NCBI GenBank assembly: GCA_002261195.1
Contig: MVBO01000121.1
Location: 1 to 45,439 of the forward strand
DNA length: 45,439 bases
From: Bifiguratus adelaidae
Taxonomy: Eukaryota; Mucoromycota; Endogonomycetes; Endogonales
Reading direction: 5' to 3'
Both the position numbers and the translations under genes were made by a program. Every line of letters begins with the position of its first letter. Positions within the stretch are counted from its first letter, which is position 1. The notes beneath the pieces are model-generated. The model worked only from the letters and a program-made list of their open reading frames with translations. It ran no database searches and was not told the DNA's origin. Below, one piece after another: positions 10,930 through 22,101 of the stretch.

Positions 10930-13900
10930 CTATGCCATCATTCCACCGCAGTCTTCCTGACCTTTCCACCGCGATCGAGTTCTCTCTTTGACACTGCTAT
11001 GCCGCAAGAGGCCGCCTGTCGTTGGAGGGTCAGGGACGCCTTCTGACTCTAGATCCCAACTCCGCTCGCTCGCATGTTGGTAATTCATGCCACGCACGCG
11101 TCGATGTAAATCCGCTACGCTTTGCGATGTTTTCCTTACAAGGCTGGAGCTTCCGCTGGTTCCTGTGTCATTGTTTCGAGAAGGATCAGAATTCGGTCGA
11201 CTGTCATATCCATTGCCTGTACCCCAACTGTTCCTTGAAGCTTGCTCGTCAGTCATGCCAATTGTTGATAGCTCTCCTTTTGCATTTTGCATGTATCCTC
11301 GCTGCGGTTGCTGTGGTTGTAAATATGAACGTGTGCTGCGTCGTCGGCTGTCGTCGTTGGATTGAAGTCGCCCAAACTCTCCCTGACTGGGCTGAACTAC
11401 AGAACTAATGGACGGATTGGCTTGCTGGAATGCAGAAGGGTTGTTCTGTGGCCAATTGGGCGGTACTTGATCGGGACGCGCCAACTGTTCCTCTGCTCTC
11501 CGGGTATATTGAACACCGCTTATTCCGCTGCCGGCAGCACCGACAGGTGATACTGCTTTTGAAAGCTTCTGAAGCTGAGGAGGGATTTGAATAGCCCCAA
11601 ATGTGTTTGCGCGTGGCCGGTGAGAAGAGGACTGAGTTGGTGGTAGCCTCGTGTTGGCATCAAACATGTCTTCACCTTCGTTAGCACGACGATCCAACAT
11701 TGCAGCGACATTGTCTATGGCCTGAGTTGTATCGGAAGGCGAAGTGTCCATGACATACGCTGCATTTCCAGAGCTCGGAGAGCTAACTAGCGAAGGCGCT
11801 AGTGAACTGTTGTAGGAAGGCGGTTGCGACGTCAATCCACCATATTTCGTGGGCGAATTCGCTCCAGATAACACCATAGGCGTGTGGGCTTCCGATGTCT
11901 TCGGTGTCATTCCAGTAGCTTTCGGAATCGTCGGCGGCGTGAAATGACCAGTGAACTTATCTCCGGTGATGAAAGGATGAAGTTTGGCCTGCTGTGGGGA
12001 CCATCTCTCTATTGGATTAAGGTTGAGGAGTCCGCGCAAAAAGTCGATGAAAGCCCTCCGATTTTGCATTTCTAATTTGAATCACACATAGGTATAAGCA
12101 TCGGTAGGAAGCGGCGGACATGTCCAACTCACCTCTCTCGCGTTCTGCAGGACTAAGTCCACGCCGTAATACTGGATACGTCATGATTAAATCCTCCAAC
12201 TTTGTCGCGGCGAAATACTTTTTACTTGGCTGCTCCTGCACACCGTGCTCCCGCGAATATTGTTCGATGCTCTTGAACTGATAGTGCTTCCGACCTTGTC
12301 CATCCACATACTTGTCAAAGTATTCGTGGGTGTTTTTGCCCATTTCAATCATGTAATTCGGTGGCAAGCCAAGCATTTCAATGATACGAGAAACTTGATT
12401 ATACTCTGAGCTTCCAGGGAACAAGGGTAGCCCAAGAAAGAGTTCACCAGCGATGCAACCGAGAGACCACATATCGATAGCGCTATTGTAGGGTAGCCCG
12501 ATGAGTATTTCGGGTGACCGGTAGAAACGAGACTGGATGTAGGTATACACTGTACTGGCTTCGTGACATGCGGAACCGAAATCAATAACCTTGATCGTGG
12601 GCGATTCAAGGCTGTAAACATGACTGTCAGTCAGGATAACTTCATAATGTGGTACACTCACTTTTTGAGGAGGACATTTTCCGGTTTGAGATCGCAGTGG
12701 ATAATACGAGCTTCATTGAGGACAGTCAAGGCGTCCAAGAGCTGGGCGGAGAACACTCGCACAAGGTTGGTGGATAGACCTCGGAATTGATTCTGCTTGA
12801 TCAAATCATAGAGATTCACGGATAATAGTTCGAATACTAAGCAAAGATGGTGCTTGTGATGGAAGCGATCATGCAACCGCAATATGTGATGCTTGTCTTC
12901 GATGTCGTAGCGATTATTCAGCTGAGTATCCTGATCAGCTTTGATTGTTCAAAGCGCACAATGTTACATACCAGTTCCAGTATCGTTACTTCCATCATAC
13001 TTTGGTTGTAGTAGGCAGTCTTGTTCTTGATAACTTTTATGGCGACAATTTCTTGCGTTTTCAAGTTTTGACATTTCACGACTTGCCCAAAGGTTCCTTG
13101 GCCAAGTATGTCCAAGATTAGATATCTGCAAATGTGGCTATCAGCATCACATGGACCATTGCCTACGACTGACTTACTTTTGCCCCTGTTCTTCTCCCAA
13201 AACATCGTTGACGTACAATATGTAGTCGCTATCCTCGTTGTCGTAGCCATCGTTTTTAGTGCCTTTTGACGGTTTGGTGAGTACTCTTCGAGGATTGTTG
13301 GAGGAGTTGTATTTGAAACTTGGGTTGCAAATGCTATAAGTAGTCGAAAGGTACACCGTCAGGGCTTGTAGTGGCTATGAAAAGATCGTCAGTGGCCGTC
13401 CATGACTAGTGTATACATACGCTTATGAAGCCTCCTTCGGGTCTAGCTCTTCTAAAAGCAGGTTGAGGGTTTCTAATGGGTCGAAGGTCGGATTTCGGGC
13501 TCCTTACGGGTCGAAATGGAGGTTGTTGGTTAGTCGGCAATGGTGAAGGCTGATGCACGAAACCCATTTGAGTATTTCCAAACTCATTGGGCTTTTTCGA
13601 GCTACTTGTTCCAAACGAAGCTCGCAGCATGTTGTGTTTTGATGAGTTGTAACTCTGTGGAGCTGATGTGGATAAGTCACCGGAATTTCGTTGTTGAGCT
13701 ATCGGATGAAGAGCGTTCGCTAGAAGCGATGGCTGTGTTTCCATTTGCGATGCCAGTGACGGTTCATATGAAATGGGCCGCTCACCAGAGGTAGAAGACG
13801 ACGCTTGTGTATAGTCGCTCAAATCGAGATCCCGAGTAGCACTGTGGGAAGAGCCTCGCATAACGGCGTCGGCTTGGAGCTCTTGTCCTGCATAGTTGTT

Positions 13901-14233
13901 CAGTTTTGACGTATGTGGAAGGTAGCGGTCTGAGTACGGCTGAACTGGAAAGCTTTGACGATTGGAAGAAGAGGAAGGAGGGCCCGCGCGTTTGTTGGCA
14001 GGCATCGAAGAACGATTCGCCATGTAGGTTGCAGTCGCCATATTCTGTTGAGCATCGTTGTGATATAAATGACCGTTCTCAGAGTGAGGAGCGTACGCGT
14101 GGAGCTTCTGTACATAGTCGTCAGAGATGGTGATTCCAATAAAGTCATCGCCCGTATTCTGCTGTCGCCCATCCTCCGTCATGAAGCGAGCGTTCGCCTG
14201 TGTAGACATTCGATGGTCCGAAGGCTGCTCCAT
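10930..14233 (-). CDS. YAK1: YAK1-type dual-specificity (DYRK family) protein kinase
   Basis: A Yak1-class kinase, a DYRK-family stress and nutrient regulator acting opposite to PKA/TOR growth signals in fungi. The ATG at 14233 opens MEQPSDHRMSTQ. A roughly 280-residue Ser/Gln/Asn-rich N-terminal region precedes the kinase domain: YLILDILGQGTFGQVVKC (glycine loop), VAIKVIKNK (Lys), FELLSVNLYDLIK, HCDLKPENVLL (catalytic loop near 12700-12661), VIDFGSACH, and the activation loop STVYTYIQSRFYRSPE with the autophosphorylated YxY. YNSAIDMWSLGCI and LNPIERWSPQQA follow. The C-terminal tail of about 340 residues is low-complexity (Ser, Pro, Gln). At least four introns interrupt the kinase region. 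All catalytic residues are present, and the YxY with the NLYDLIK and FRGLS motifs separates it from CMGC relatives such as HIPK. Confidence in YAK1 is high. Confidence 0.93.
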
Positions 14234-14517
14234 GAAAGCTAGCGTGCAAAGGCAGAGCCCAAGGGTGTCTTGACAGCGCGATCGGAACAATCAACCAAGT
14301 CGACCAATGAACAGCGTCCAACTTGACACTCTTTGCACACAAGCACAAGGAAAGCACACCAGGCGTTGAAAGGCTACCAATGTGTTCCCACGTAAGTACA
14401 CCCCGTAGGGCGCAGCGCAAAAGTGCAAACAGGGCAACAAGTCGAGTGCCCAGGCAAGGCTAGAGGTCCAACGTTAGTGCGAGAGACAAGGGGCGTAGCA
14501 AAGAAGCAGTCTCATTG
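14234..14517. other. Intergenic between YAK1 and GatA starts
   Basis: 284 bp separates the divergent start codons of YAK1 (minus) and the amidotransferase gene (plus). Frames here are open only from non-ATG starts. No clear motif was recognised. Confidence 0.5.
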
Positions 14518-16454
14518 ATGCTTTCGGCTAACAAGGTAAGACATATGCTAATGTGCTCAAGGACGCGCGCTAAGAATGAATAGGCGCGTCTCCTGCTTAC
14601 ACAAGGAGAGACTACAGTCAGGAAGTTATTGGATCAGTCACTGCAACATGTACAGCATGTAGAGGATCGTATACATGCTTTTACGTCGGTCCGGGAGATG
14701 AGCGCTTTGCATGCAGAGGCACAAGCCGCGCAACAACGGTTGGATAGGGGTAAGCGCACTTGCGAACTAATGCCAAGGTATGATTGCTCATCCTATGAGG
14801 TTCAGGTCAACCGCTGAGCGCATTCGATGGACTGGGTATCGCCGTCAAGGACAATTTCTGTACGAGTTTTCTGCCAACAACATGTGGATCAAAGATGCTT
14901 GAGGGTATGTGCTTGTTGGTCATGGTTCAAGGTTTTTGTTTGACAAGCGTAGACTTTACCTCTCCGTACAATGCCACAGTTGTTGATTTGTGTCTCAAGG
15001 CCGGGACCATATGTGTCGGCAAGACGAATATGGATGAATTTGGGATGGGGTAAGTAATGTCGCAAGATGCGGACTGTGCATTGATATAATGGCTCTTTTT
15101 TAGCTCGGCGAATGCCTTCAGCTACTTTGGCCCCACGATAAACCCACATAAGAGTGACACTCCCCGGCTTGCTGGAGGCAGTTCTGGGGGCAGCGCTGCC
15201 GCTGTAGCTTCTGGAATGGTCTTTGGGTAAGGCATGGGGTACGCAGGTTGAGATCATGATTAACATTATATCTACTAGTGCACTAGGATCCGATACTGGT
15301 GGATCAGTTCGGCTTCCTGCCTCTTACTGCGGTATTGTTGGTTTCAAACCATCATACGGTCGATGTTCCCGTTATGGCCTTGTGGCCTATGCAAATTCCC
15401 TCGATACCGTGGGCCTGTTGACGCGAACAGTAGAGGACGCCAAGGTATTGTACAGCCTTCTAGACCAATACGACATCAATGATCCTACCAGTATGCCAAG
15501 CGAATTGCGGAATAAAGTGAACGTAATGACAACTAGACGGCGGAAGATGGAGGCTCGTGGTGATTTGACGAATGTCCGTATAGGAATTCCCAAGGTATGG
15601 AAATGCGCCGGTCACCTGGCATGCGTCTGATGATTCGTTTAGGAATACCACGTCAAGGAGCTACCAGAGTCTATTCTACGTCTCTGGAAAAAGGGCATTG
15701 AACATCTGAAGGGGCTCAATGCCACTATCGTTCCCATATCATTACCACATACACCCTACTCGCTGTCTTGCTATTATGTTCTGGCACCCGCTGAAGCCGC
15801 TTCCAACCTACAGCGATACGATGGGGTTCGTTATGGTATGTGCATGTCTGTCTATGCACCTTTGGGTTGACGAAATATTAGGATATCGCTCCAAAACACA
15901 AAGCGAAGAAAGAAGTCCCTTGTACGAGGACACGAGAATGGAAGGTTTTGGGGAAGAGGTGCTGCGTCGCATATTGTTGGGCACATATGCGTTAACATCA
16001 GAGTAAGATGGCTTTAATTCGACAAAAGTAGTGTGGTAACATCAAAATGTACAGGGCATTTGACAATTATTATTTGCAAGCGCTCAAAGTCAGAAGGCTG
16101 GTGCGGCAAGACTTTGATAACGTGTTCGCTTTGCAAAATCCCCTCATTCAGTCTGATCCAAATCATGATACGCCAAACGACGACAACGAGAACACCGTAG
16201 ATGTGATTCTCACTCCAAGCGCCATCTCCACTGCCCCTTCGATGTCCGAATTTTCCAAGCTTGCCGGTGACCCTGTTCACAACTACCTGAACGATGTCAT
16301 GACGGTGCCAGCTAGTCTTGCAGGCATCCCGGCATTGTCAATTCCATTCGGTACAGACGAAACAGACGGACTGCCGGTTGGATTACAATTGTTGTCTCAA
16401 TACGGCGATGATGAGATGCTTCTCTCGGTGGGAAGAGTATTGCAAGATGTATAA
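14518..16454 (+). CDS. HER2: Mitochondrial glutamyl-tRNA(Gln) amidotransferase subunit A (GatA/HER2/QRSL1)
   Basis: GatA is the amidase subunit of the mitochondrial GatCAB/GatFAB complex that turns Glu-tRNA(Gln) into Gln-tRNA(Gln). Nine exons: 14518-14535, 14584-14749, 14806-14904, 14953-15049, 15104-15226, 15279-15594, 15643-15835, 15882-16002, 16055-16454, summing to 1,533 nt and 510 residues. The tiny first exon codes MLSANK, spliced in frame to [16 protein letters not shown]. The amidase-signature catalytic triad is visible: Lys in GIAVKDNF, cis-Ser in [10 protein letters not shown], Ser nucleophile in [36 protein letters not shown] and [20 protein letters not shown] also match GatA. The N-terminus before the amidase core is very short, so a classical long presequence is not evident. 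The other amidotransferase subunits are not in this window. Confidence 0.93.
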
Positions 16455-16518
16455 TGCCGAGCTGTAATATAGACTTTAGAAAGCTGCCTTAGTAGTAGTT
16501 ATAGACTCACCCTATCGT

Positions 16519-16887
16519 CTACTTTGCATGGTTGCGATGTCTCATTTCTTCCAAGACGTCTTTGAGTGACTCCCGAACATCTTTGCGAAGATTCTTGCAC
16601 TGCTTGCAGGTCATGCGAGACTGAAAGTTATAAAACTGACAACGAGGACAGATCCAGTCTCCAGCGTGAAGAATAGTGTGCCGTTTGCTGGGTGTACCGC
16701 ACGTCATGCAAGAAGATCGCGCTGCCTTGTTGATGCTGGAACATTCGGGACAGGTCCAATCACGGACACGAAACGGCTGGCTATACTGTCGACCTAGTCG
16801 TATCTGACGTGCTTGCGACAAGGCGAACGTGCGCGCGCCAATTGTCCATAGCCATGAACTCCATAAACGCCTTGCGCTTGACAGCAT
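16519..16887 (-). CDS. Small RanBP2-type double zinc-finger protein, probably mitochondrial
   Basis: The ATG at 16887 gives a single-exon protein of 122 residues. The first 40 residues (MLSSARRLWSSWLW..., with RQYS near position 36) are rich in Arg and Ser and lack acidic residues, as expected of a mitochondrial targeting peptide. Two RanBP2-type zinc fingers of form W-x-C-x2-C-x10-C-x2-C follow: DWTCPECSSINKAARSSCMTC and DWICPRCQFYNFQSRMTCKQC (each shown here in part only to mark the cysteines), then a charged helix ending MRHRNHAK. Such fingers bind single-stranded RNA or ubiquitin; an organellar RNA-binding role is inference. An in-frame ATG at 16953 would lengthen it by 22 residues but would overlap the neighbouring divergent gene. 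Confidence 0.75.
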   Translation of the reverse strand: MLSSARRLWSSWLWTIGARTFALSQARQIRLGRQYSQPFRVRDWTCPECSSINKAARSSCMTCGTPSKRHTILHAGDWICPRCQFYNFQSRMTCKQCKNLRKDVRESLKDVLEEMRHRNHAK

Positions 16888-16900
16888 TGGAAAAAGGCAA
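16888..16900. promoter_or_regulatory. 13-bp gap between divergent start codons
   Basis: The zinc-finger ATG (minus, 16887-16885) and the ICL-like ATG (plus, 16901) are separated by 13 bp. The 5' UTRs must overlap or be almost absent, or one gene starts at another codon; promoter elements must lie inside the neighbouring coding sequence. Confidence 0.5.
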
Positions 16901-17883
16901 ATGTTGCGGCAGACGACAGCACTTCGTCGACTCTTAGCGGAAAAGCGATTCATCTATGGTCCTGGAGTGTTTGACGGCATATCCGTCAGGCAGGCTTCAG
17001 CTGTAGGGTTTGACTTTCTGTATATGACGGGTAAGGTCTCTGGCTAAAGAAAACGACGGGCTAAAACCAGTGTTAGGTTCGGGCGTCGCGGCGTCGCGGA
17101 TAGGACAAGCCGACTTGGGTATCACGACGCTGGTAAGAGCACTACAAAAGCTTGATACCGTGCAGCTAAGAGTAAGTGCAGCAAGACATGGCGGAAACGG
17201 CGACCATTATTTGTGAAGTTGCCAAAGTTCCGGTGGTGGCCGACATGGACACTGGATTTGGAGGGCCATTGAATATCACTAGGGCCATACACATGTATGA
17301 AAACGCAGGCATTGCAGGCTGCCATATAGAAGATCAGACATTCCCCAAGAGGTGTGGTCACTTGCAAGGCAAGTCTGTGGTGTCCAAGGAGGAATTCATC
17401 CAACGTATCGCGGCAGCGGTGAATGCCCGACGTGATCCCGATTTCGTCATTATCGCCAGAACAGATGCGTATCAACCGCACGGGTTCGACAACGCGGTTG
17501 AGTGCCTGGAAGCGGCCTTCAAGGCGGGCGCAGATATGGGATTCTTTGAGGGATGCAAGTCCAGGGAGGATTCTGAGAACGTCATCCGTGCCTTTCCTTG
17601 CAAGGACATGCTCTTGAACGTGCCTGCCTTCGGAGACACGCCGAACTTCAATGTCAAAGAAATTGAAGACATGGGGTACAAGATGGCCATTTTCTCACAA
17701 ACAGGAAAGACACCCATGACCTTGGCTGCCAAACGCGCTTACGAAACGCTAAAGCGTGAAGGCTCCGACGCAAGCGTTTGTGAAGGATACTCTCCGAAAG
17801 CTTTCTTTACCCTCAATGGTCTAGCAGAAGCAATCGAAATTGACAAGAAGGCGGGTGGTAAAGCGCTCGATGCGCTCGGTTAG
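16901..17883 (+). CDS. Isocitrate lyase/PEP mutase superfamily lyase (PrpB/oxaloacetate-hydrolase-like)
   Basis: Three exons, 16901-17030, 17077-17132 and 17182-17883, sum to 888 nt and 295 residues, the usual length of PrpB-type enzymes. Motifs in order: FIYGPGVFDGISVRQA, YMTGSGVAASRIGQADLG, VADMDTGFGG (Mg-binding Asp), HIEDQTFPKRCGHLQGK (KRCGH with the mobile-loop catalytic Cys), VIIARTDA, LLNVPAFGDTP. The family cleaves or hydrolyses C-C bonds of 2-oxo or 2-hydroxy dicarboxylates (methylisocitrate, oxaloacetate, dimethylmalate) or rearranges C-P bonds. The KRCGHL form recalls fungal oxaloacetate hydrolases, but TPNFN follows the late glycine instead of their TPxxS pattern, so substrate is undecided. 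It is too short for true isocitrate lyase. Its start lies 13 bp from the divergent zinc-finger gene. Confidence 0.88.
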
Positions 17884-18114
17884 ATTGTACAAAGATGTAA
17901 ATAGACGTCGATTACGTATATATCCAGAATCGGGACCTTCTCGACCTTGGGTCGCATATATGCCAAATCTGGTACCTATTGTGTCTTTCAAATTTGTCGC
18001 GTCCGAGTCCCAAAAGAAATTGTACTTTGACGCCAACCTAGCAGCAGTCTGGATAGTAAAATGTACTAGGGCCACTTGAATCTCGTTGATCCTATCGCTA
18101 TTTTGTTCTGCTAC

Positions 18115-19644
18115 ATGTTGTATACCGCCTATTTGCAGGATACTAAGGCGCCTTCACACCTGCTTACAGGATGCGATGCGGAATCTAAATTGGAAGACTA
18201 CCTCCAAGAAGCGGTTCAGAGCATCGTTGCCCTGCAATTGCGTATTGAAGAGCTGGAAAGCGATTTAAAGGTAGGGCAGTTGTAGGGAGTGATTCCTTAG
18301 TTCATTCGGTTGAGAAACAAAATTAGGAGGCAGCGCGAAAGTATAGTCTGCAGAGTCGGTCTCTGAATGGATCCGGTCCCGAATTCCAAGCTCATCCGAT
18401 ATCTCTCATCGCAGTTGCGGCATGTAGTCAGGAAGAACGGGACGCGTTTCGCACTGTCGAGCAGCAAACAGCATGCCAAGTAGATTTAGAACCAGTCATT
18501 CACAATGTGCCGAGAAGGAACTGCAAAATCAAAGCGGTATCACGCAACGTTGCTATTCTACAAGTATCAAAAAAGTGGCACACCCTTGATGCTATCTCAG
18601 AACTTCGACAAGGTCCTAAACCGCAAGTTTCCTGCACGTCGCCAATCGATCGAGAGCCTTTATTGGATGAGCTTCGCGGGAGGAGCATTGCGCCCCCTTG
18701 CTCCCGAGAATCATCTTTGCACCGGGGTGAATCAGCACTGAGCGATCGCTTATCGAAGAGCAGTAGCAAAGCTAGCTTAATCAACTTTCAGCCAGGGCAA
18801 CAAAACCTCGTTGGAAGTTTTGCGGCACATGCTTCAAATTGCCTCGAAGCGGTTAGATGCAGAAGTCAAGAGCAGAGATGAAGCACAAATTGACAATGGC
18901 TACCCGCGAAAAGGGGTACTATCAGAGAAGGGCAGCGCTCCTCAACCGGATGGCCTTCTTGAAGTTCAGAATCTGCTCACCAAAATTGACTCCATCCTTC
19001 AAAGGCCAGGCACTCTACCAACGGTCGCCAAACCGCCCATCAAGATACGAAAGTCTCTCAAACCCTCATTAACAACTTCACCGAACCCAGCCAATGGCGC
19101 TATGGATGCTTTCGCCTACGATAAATTCGTTCAGCCTGCTAAGAGCACCCTCACCTCAAGCCGAGTTTCAGGTACCGAATATGCGACACCTTAAATGCAA
19201 CAAGTGCTCATAGAGGAAATTGAGCCTTGTATCACGGCTTCCTCATCCGCATGGAAAACTCCAGGGTTCAAAAAGCGGTTGCTGAACGATATCCTCACGC
19301 ATGACTTTGCCATCAATGCTACCCTCTTGAACAAAACACCTCGTAAATGTTATAATTGCGGCCTGACGCGAGAGTGGCTGTATGGGATTCGATTCGGTCG
19401 CGCTACAGTCAAAACAATCAGCAAGCGCGCACCCACTCAACGGGACAAGGAAGGCATGGCTCTAGACATCTTTTGCCGCAATCAAATCGTAGCCATTGCG
19501 GATTTCAGTCAATTCCTCAATGATTTGAAGGATAGAGTGGAGGCAGAGGAGTCCTTGTCGAGTCTCTTCCAAGAGAGTATAGAGCTGCGCATGAAGGTGG
19601 CTCGAGCGCGCATTGGAGGATATGTTAACGCCCAGAATACATAA
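18115..19644 (+). CDS. Probable Sec2/Rabin8-like Rab guanine-nucleotide exchange factor
   Basis: I read a protein from the ATG at 18115 (MLYTAYLQDTKAP): coiled coil LQLRIEELESDLK, intron 18271-18326, EAARKYSLQSRSLNG, then a Ser-rich stretch. A frame change is needed between about 18760 and 18820; a 55-bp intron 18763-18817 would do it but its acceptor is weak. The reading then gives LEVLRHMLQIASKRLDAEVK and LLEVQNLLTKIDSIL, intron 19172-19213, EEIEPCITAS, RKCYNCGLTREWLYGIRFG and DIFCRNQIVAIADFSQFL. The order coiled coil, EEIEPC, CxxC, then FCRN...DFSQFL resembles the C-terminal region of the Sec2/GRAB/Rabin8 family, which activates Sec4/Rab8 in exocytosis. That placement is from pattern memory only. 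Start and middle intron are uncertain. Confidence 0.5.
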
Positions 19645-19672
19645 TTTGTCCTTGCTGCAAATTACCTTTGCC

Positions 19673-20618
19673 ATGGGCGAAAGTGAGTGTGAAGTGATCG
19701 CTTGTCTTTTGGTTCGCTCTTTGACGATTTGTTGCATAGAACAGGATAAAGATCAGCTCTACAGCAAGCTCTCGGCGCATATACAGCAAACTGAACACAT
19801 TGCTAGGGAGGTAAAGAGACATCCTATTCGCGTTTGATCTTGCTTTCATTTGAACTCAATTGATCAAAGAATGCGTATATCGACCCGGTCACTAAAGCGT
19901 TTGTACCCAACTTTGTGACGTCCCTAATACCATCCGAAGGGCAACCTCAGCGCACCTACGACACCAAGGTGAAAGGCAAGGTTCTGTCTCTAGACAATCC
20001 CACCAAACCCACTGGCAAAGACAAGAGTCGGCGTACGCATCAACGCAAGAAGCTAACTGCTAAAGAAAAGCGAGAACTCAAGATATACGACTTTCCGCAA
20101 GAATCCCGAAAGTAAGAAGGACCGTTCCTCTACATTGTCTAACGGATCAATTAGGTATGAGATATTTCTGCCTCTGCACCAACTTTGGCTAGGATACATG
20201 GAAGAATTGCTCGGACAAGGGAGTAACGATGCGGCCTTTCTGCCAAAACTACTTAAAGCGGATTACCATGGTGCTATGATGACAGGTAAGTTCTATCAAG
20301 CACTGAAAATGAGCATGTCACTCATACCCTTCAGTAACGAGATCCAAATGCCCGAGTTTTGTTGGCGTCAACGGCATCATGATTCAAGAGACGGAGAACA
20401 CATTCAAGATCATTACGCCCCAGGATAAGCTGAAGGGTAAGCGGATACAGCCATCAACAAAAGCACTCAAAGGTTGCCTAGTCATTCCTAAGGTCGCAAA
20501 TGTGTTTTCCTTCAAGTTGCGAGATAAGACGTATACAATATACGGCAACCAAATACGTTATAGAGCAGCGGAACGTGTAGCCAGAAAATTCAAGACTAAG
20601 CCGACGATAGACTTGTAA
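19673..20618 (+). CDS. POP4: RNase P/MRP protein subunit POP4 (Rpp29)
   Basis: Pop4 is a core protein of nuclear RNase P and RNase MRP, binding the RNA subunit during tRNA and rRNA processing. Six exons, 19673-19682, 19740-19810, 19870-20111, 20155-20285, 20335-20436 and 20482-20618, sum to 693 nt and 230 residues. It opens MGEKQDKDQLYSKLSAH. Typical segments are PNFVTSLIPSEG, KGKVLSLDNP, KKLTAKEKRELKIYDFP, YEIFLPLHQLWLGYMEELLG, LLKADYHGA, CPSFVGVNGI, QETENTFKII and YTIYGNQIRYRAAERVARKF. The C-terminal part is the Sm-like barrel of the family. The first exon has only ten coding bases; its donor is a strong GTGAGT. It starts 28 bp after the stop of the upstream gene, so the promoter probably lies inside that gene. 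Confidence 0.95.
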
Positions 20619-20685
20619 TTGTAGCGAAATGTATATAATTGTATATGTAGTCTTGGTCTATGTAGCGTTGTCTAATATCGGGAGA

Positions 20686-22101
20686 TCAATTTACTTTCTT
20701 TGGAGAGGCCCTGGATGCCATAGATCCTGCTACAGTATACATAAACATTCCAATGAACACGCAGACTGTTCCTGTCACAGCTCCCAGCCCAAAAGGATTC
20801 TTAAAGTACACAATCGAGATGACGAGGGAGACAAACTTGCGTAGATTCAAGATGAGATTCAAGGTAAGTGAGGATGAAATGGCGGTGAGACGGTGGACAC
20901 CAGAAATGCAAACGTATCTAATGCCGCGGTTAATAGATTAGATATGAAATTAAAGAGCACTTACTGTGTGATAACGTTGAGGGCAAGGAAAAACCAAAGC
21001 TGTGGTATGCGCAGCGAGGACAATGCATGCCGTACAGAAGGAGTGAAAAAGGTATTGAACCATTGATAATCTAAAGGTAGTTTGGCCACCAGGTCGATCA
21101 CTGACACTTCTGGGGAGCGTGTAAATGTAACGAGTTGCGCTTGAATGTCCTTGTAGAATAGCAAAAACATGGGTAATGACAAGAAATGCTAGAACCGATA
21201 AGCAAATTGGCTCTGTTGTGACGCTTGACTTACAGAATAGAACAAGCCTTCCCTCCAGTGTTTACCATATTGCTTGTAAGTCACTTCCTGAAATAGTCCC
21301 ATCAGAGCGGACAGCATCATGGCAAGAGAAAGTAGCACGATGCCAGTAATATATTCGGCCGAGATCTCTACAGGGCCACTTGACTATTGTCGAACGGTCA
21401 GTTGATTTAGATTGGCGAAGTGTCATCACGTACCTGTTGTCGAGGCGTCGAGGCGTTGCTGAGTGTCACCAGAACGACTCCGGCCGTCACAAGCCCAACT
21501 GCAATATACTGGGAAAGCGTATACCTGAAATTTTCCGAAACTTGATTGATATCATGCACCATCATCTGCGAAACTCACTTTTTCTTCAAAATGAGCACAC
21601 CAAGTAGCATGTTCATGAATAAGCCTCCGCTCCTAAAGACAATGTGCAACGGCACTGAAATCTGATATGCCAATGCAGCATTGTTTAGAACGGAAACTGT
21701 AAAGAAGAGCAAGACTTGGACGAGCCATCGCCAAATTGGAACCTTGCGCGGTTTCAATGTCGGTAGAAAGGATGTTTTTGGCCACGTAATGTGATGCAAA
21801 AACCCATCTACGGCCACAAAAAGGAACTGAGCAAAGGTGATCAAGTTACCGCTCTTTGGTGCATCGCTTAGAGGTCCATTAGCCAAATGAGCCTTGTCAT
21901 CGAAGTGGATCCTTACGTGACCAGCAACTCTAGTGCAAATACGTTACTACAGCAGCCTCCAAATATAAGTCCACCAATGAGCGCCAAGTCAGTGAAGCCA
22001 ACTTGGAGGAAGCCCATGGACCAAGCTGCGGCATCTGCCCACCCTTTTTGGGAGCGCGGTGGTGCCTCTTCTTGGGAGATTGACGCCTTTTTTTGGGCCA
22101 T
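20686..22101 (-). CDS. YEA4: UDP-sugar transporter of the SLC35B4/YEA4 type
   Basis: A nucleotide-sugar transporter of the UAA family; yeast Yea4 and animal SLC35B4 carry UDP-GlcNAc (and UDP-xylose) across ER/Golgi membranes. The ATG at 22101 gives MAQKKASISQEEAPP, then hydrophobic segments: GFTDLALIGGLIFGGCCSNV, NLITFAQFLFVAVDGFLHH, VLLFFTVSVLNNAALAYQIS, VPLHIVFRSGGLFMNMLLG, LKKK, and after further exons LFYSHFLSLPMFLLF, LWFFLALNVITQYVC, SLTLNLILNLRKFVSLVI and PFGLGAVTGTVCVFIGMFMY. The GCCSNV, FRSG and LRKFVSL motifs are typical. At least five introns; the one after ITQ starts GTAAGTGC and ends ATTAG. The last residues are PKKVN, with a Lys pair near the terminus as in ER-localised relatives. 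Substrate is inferred from family. Confidence 0.9.
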
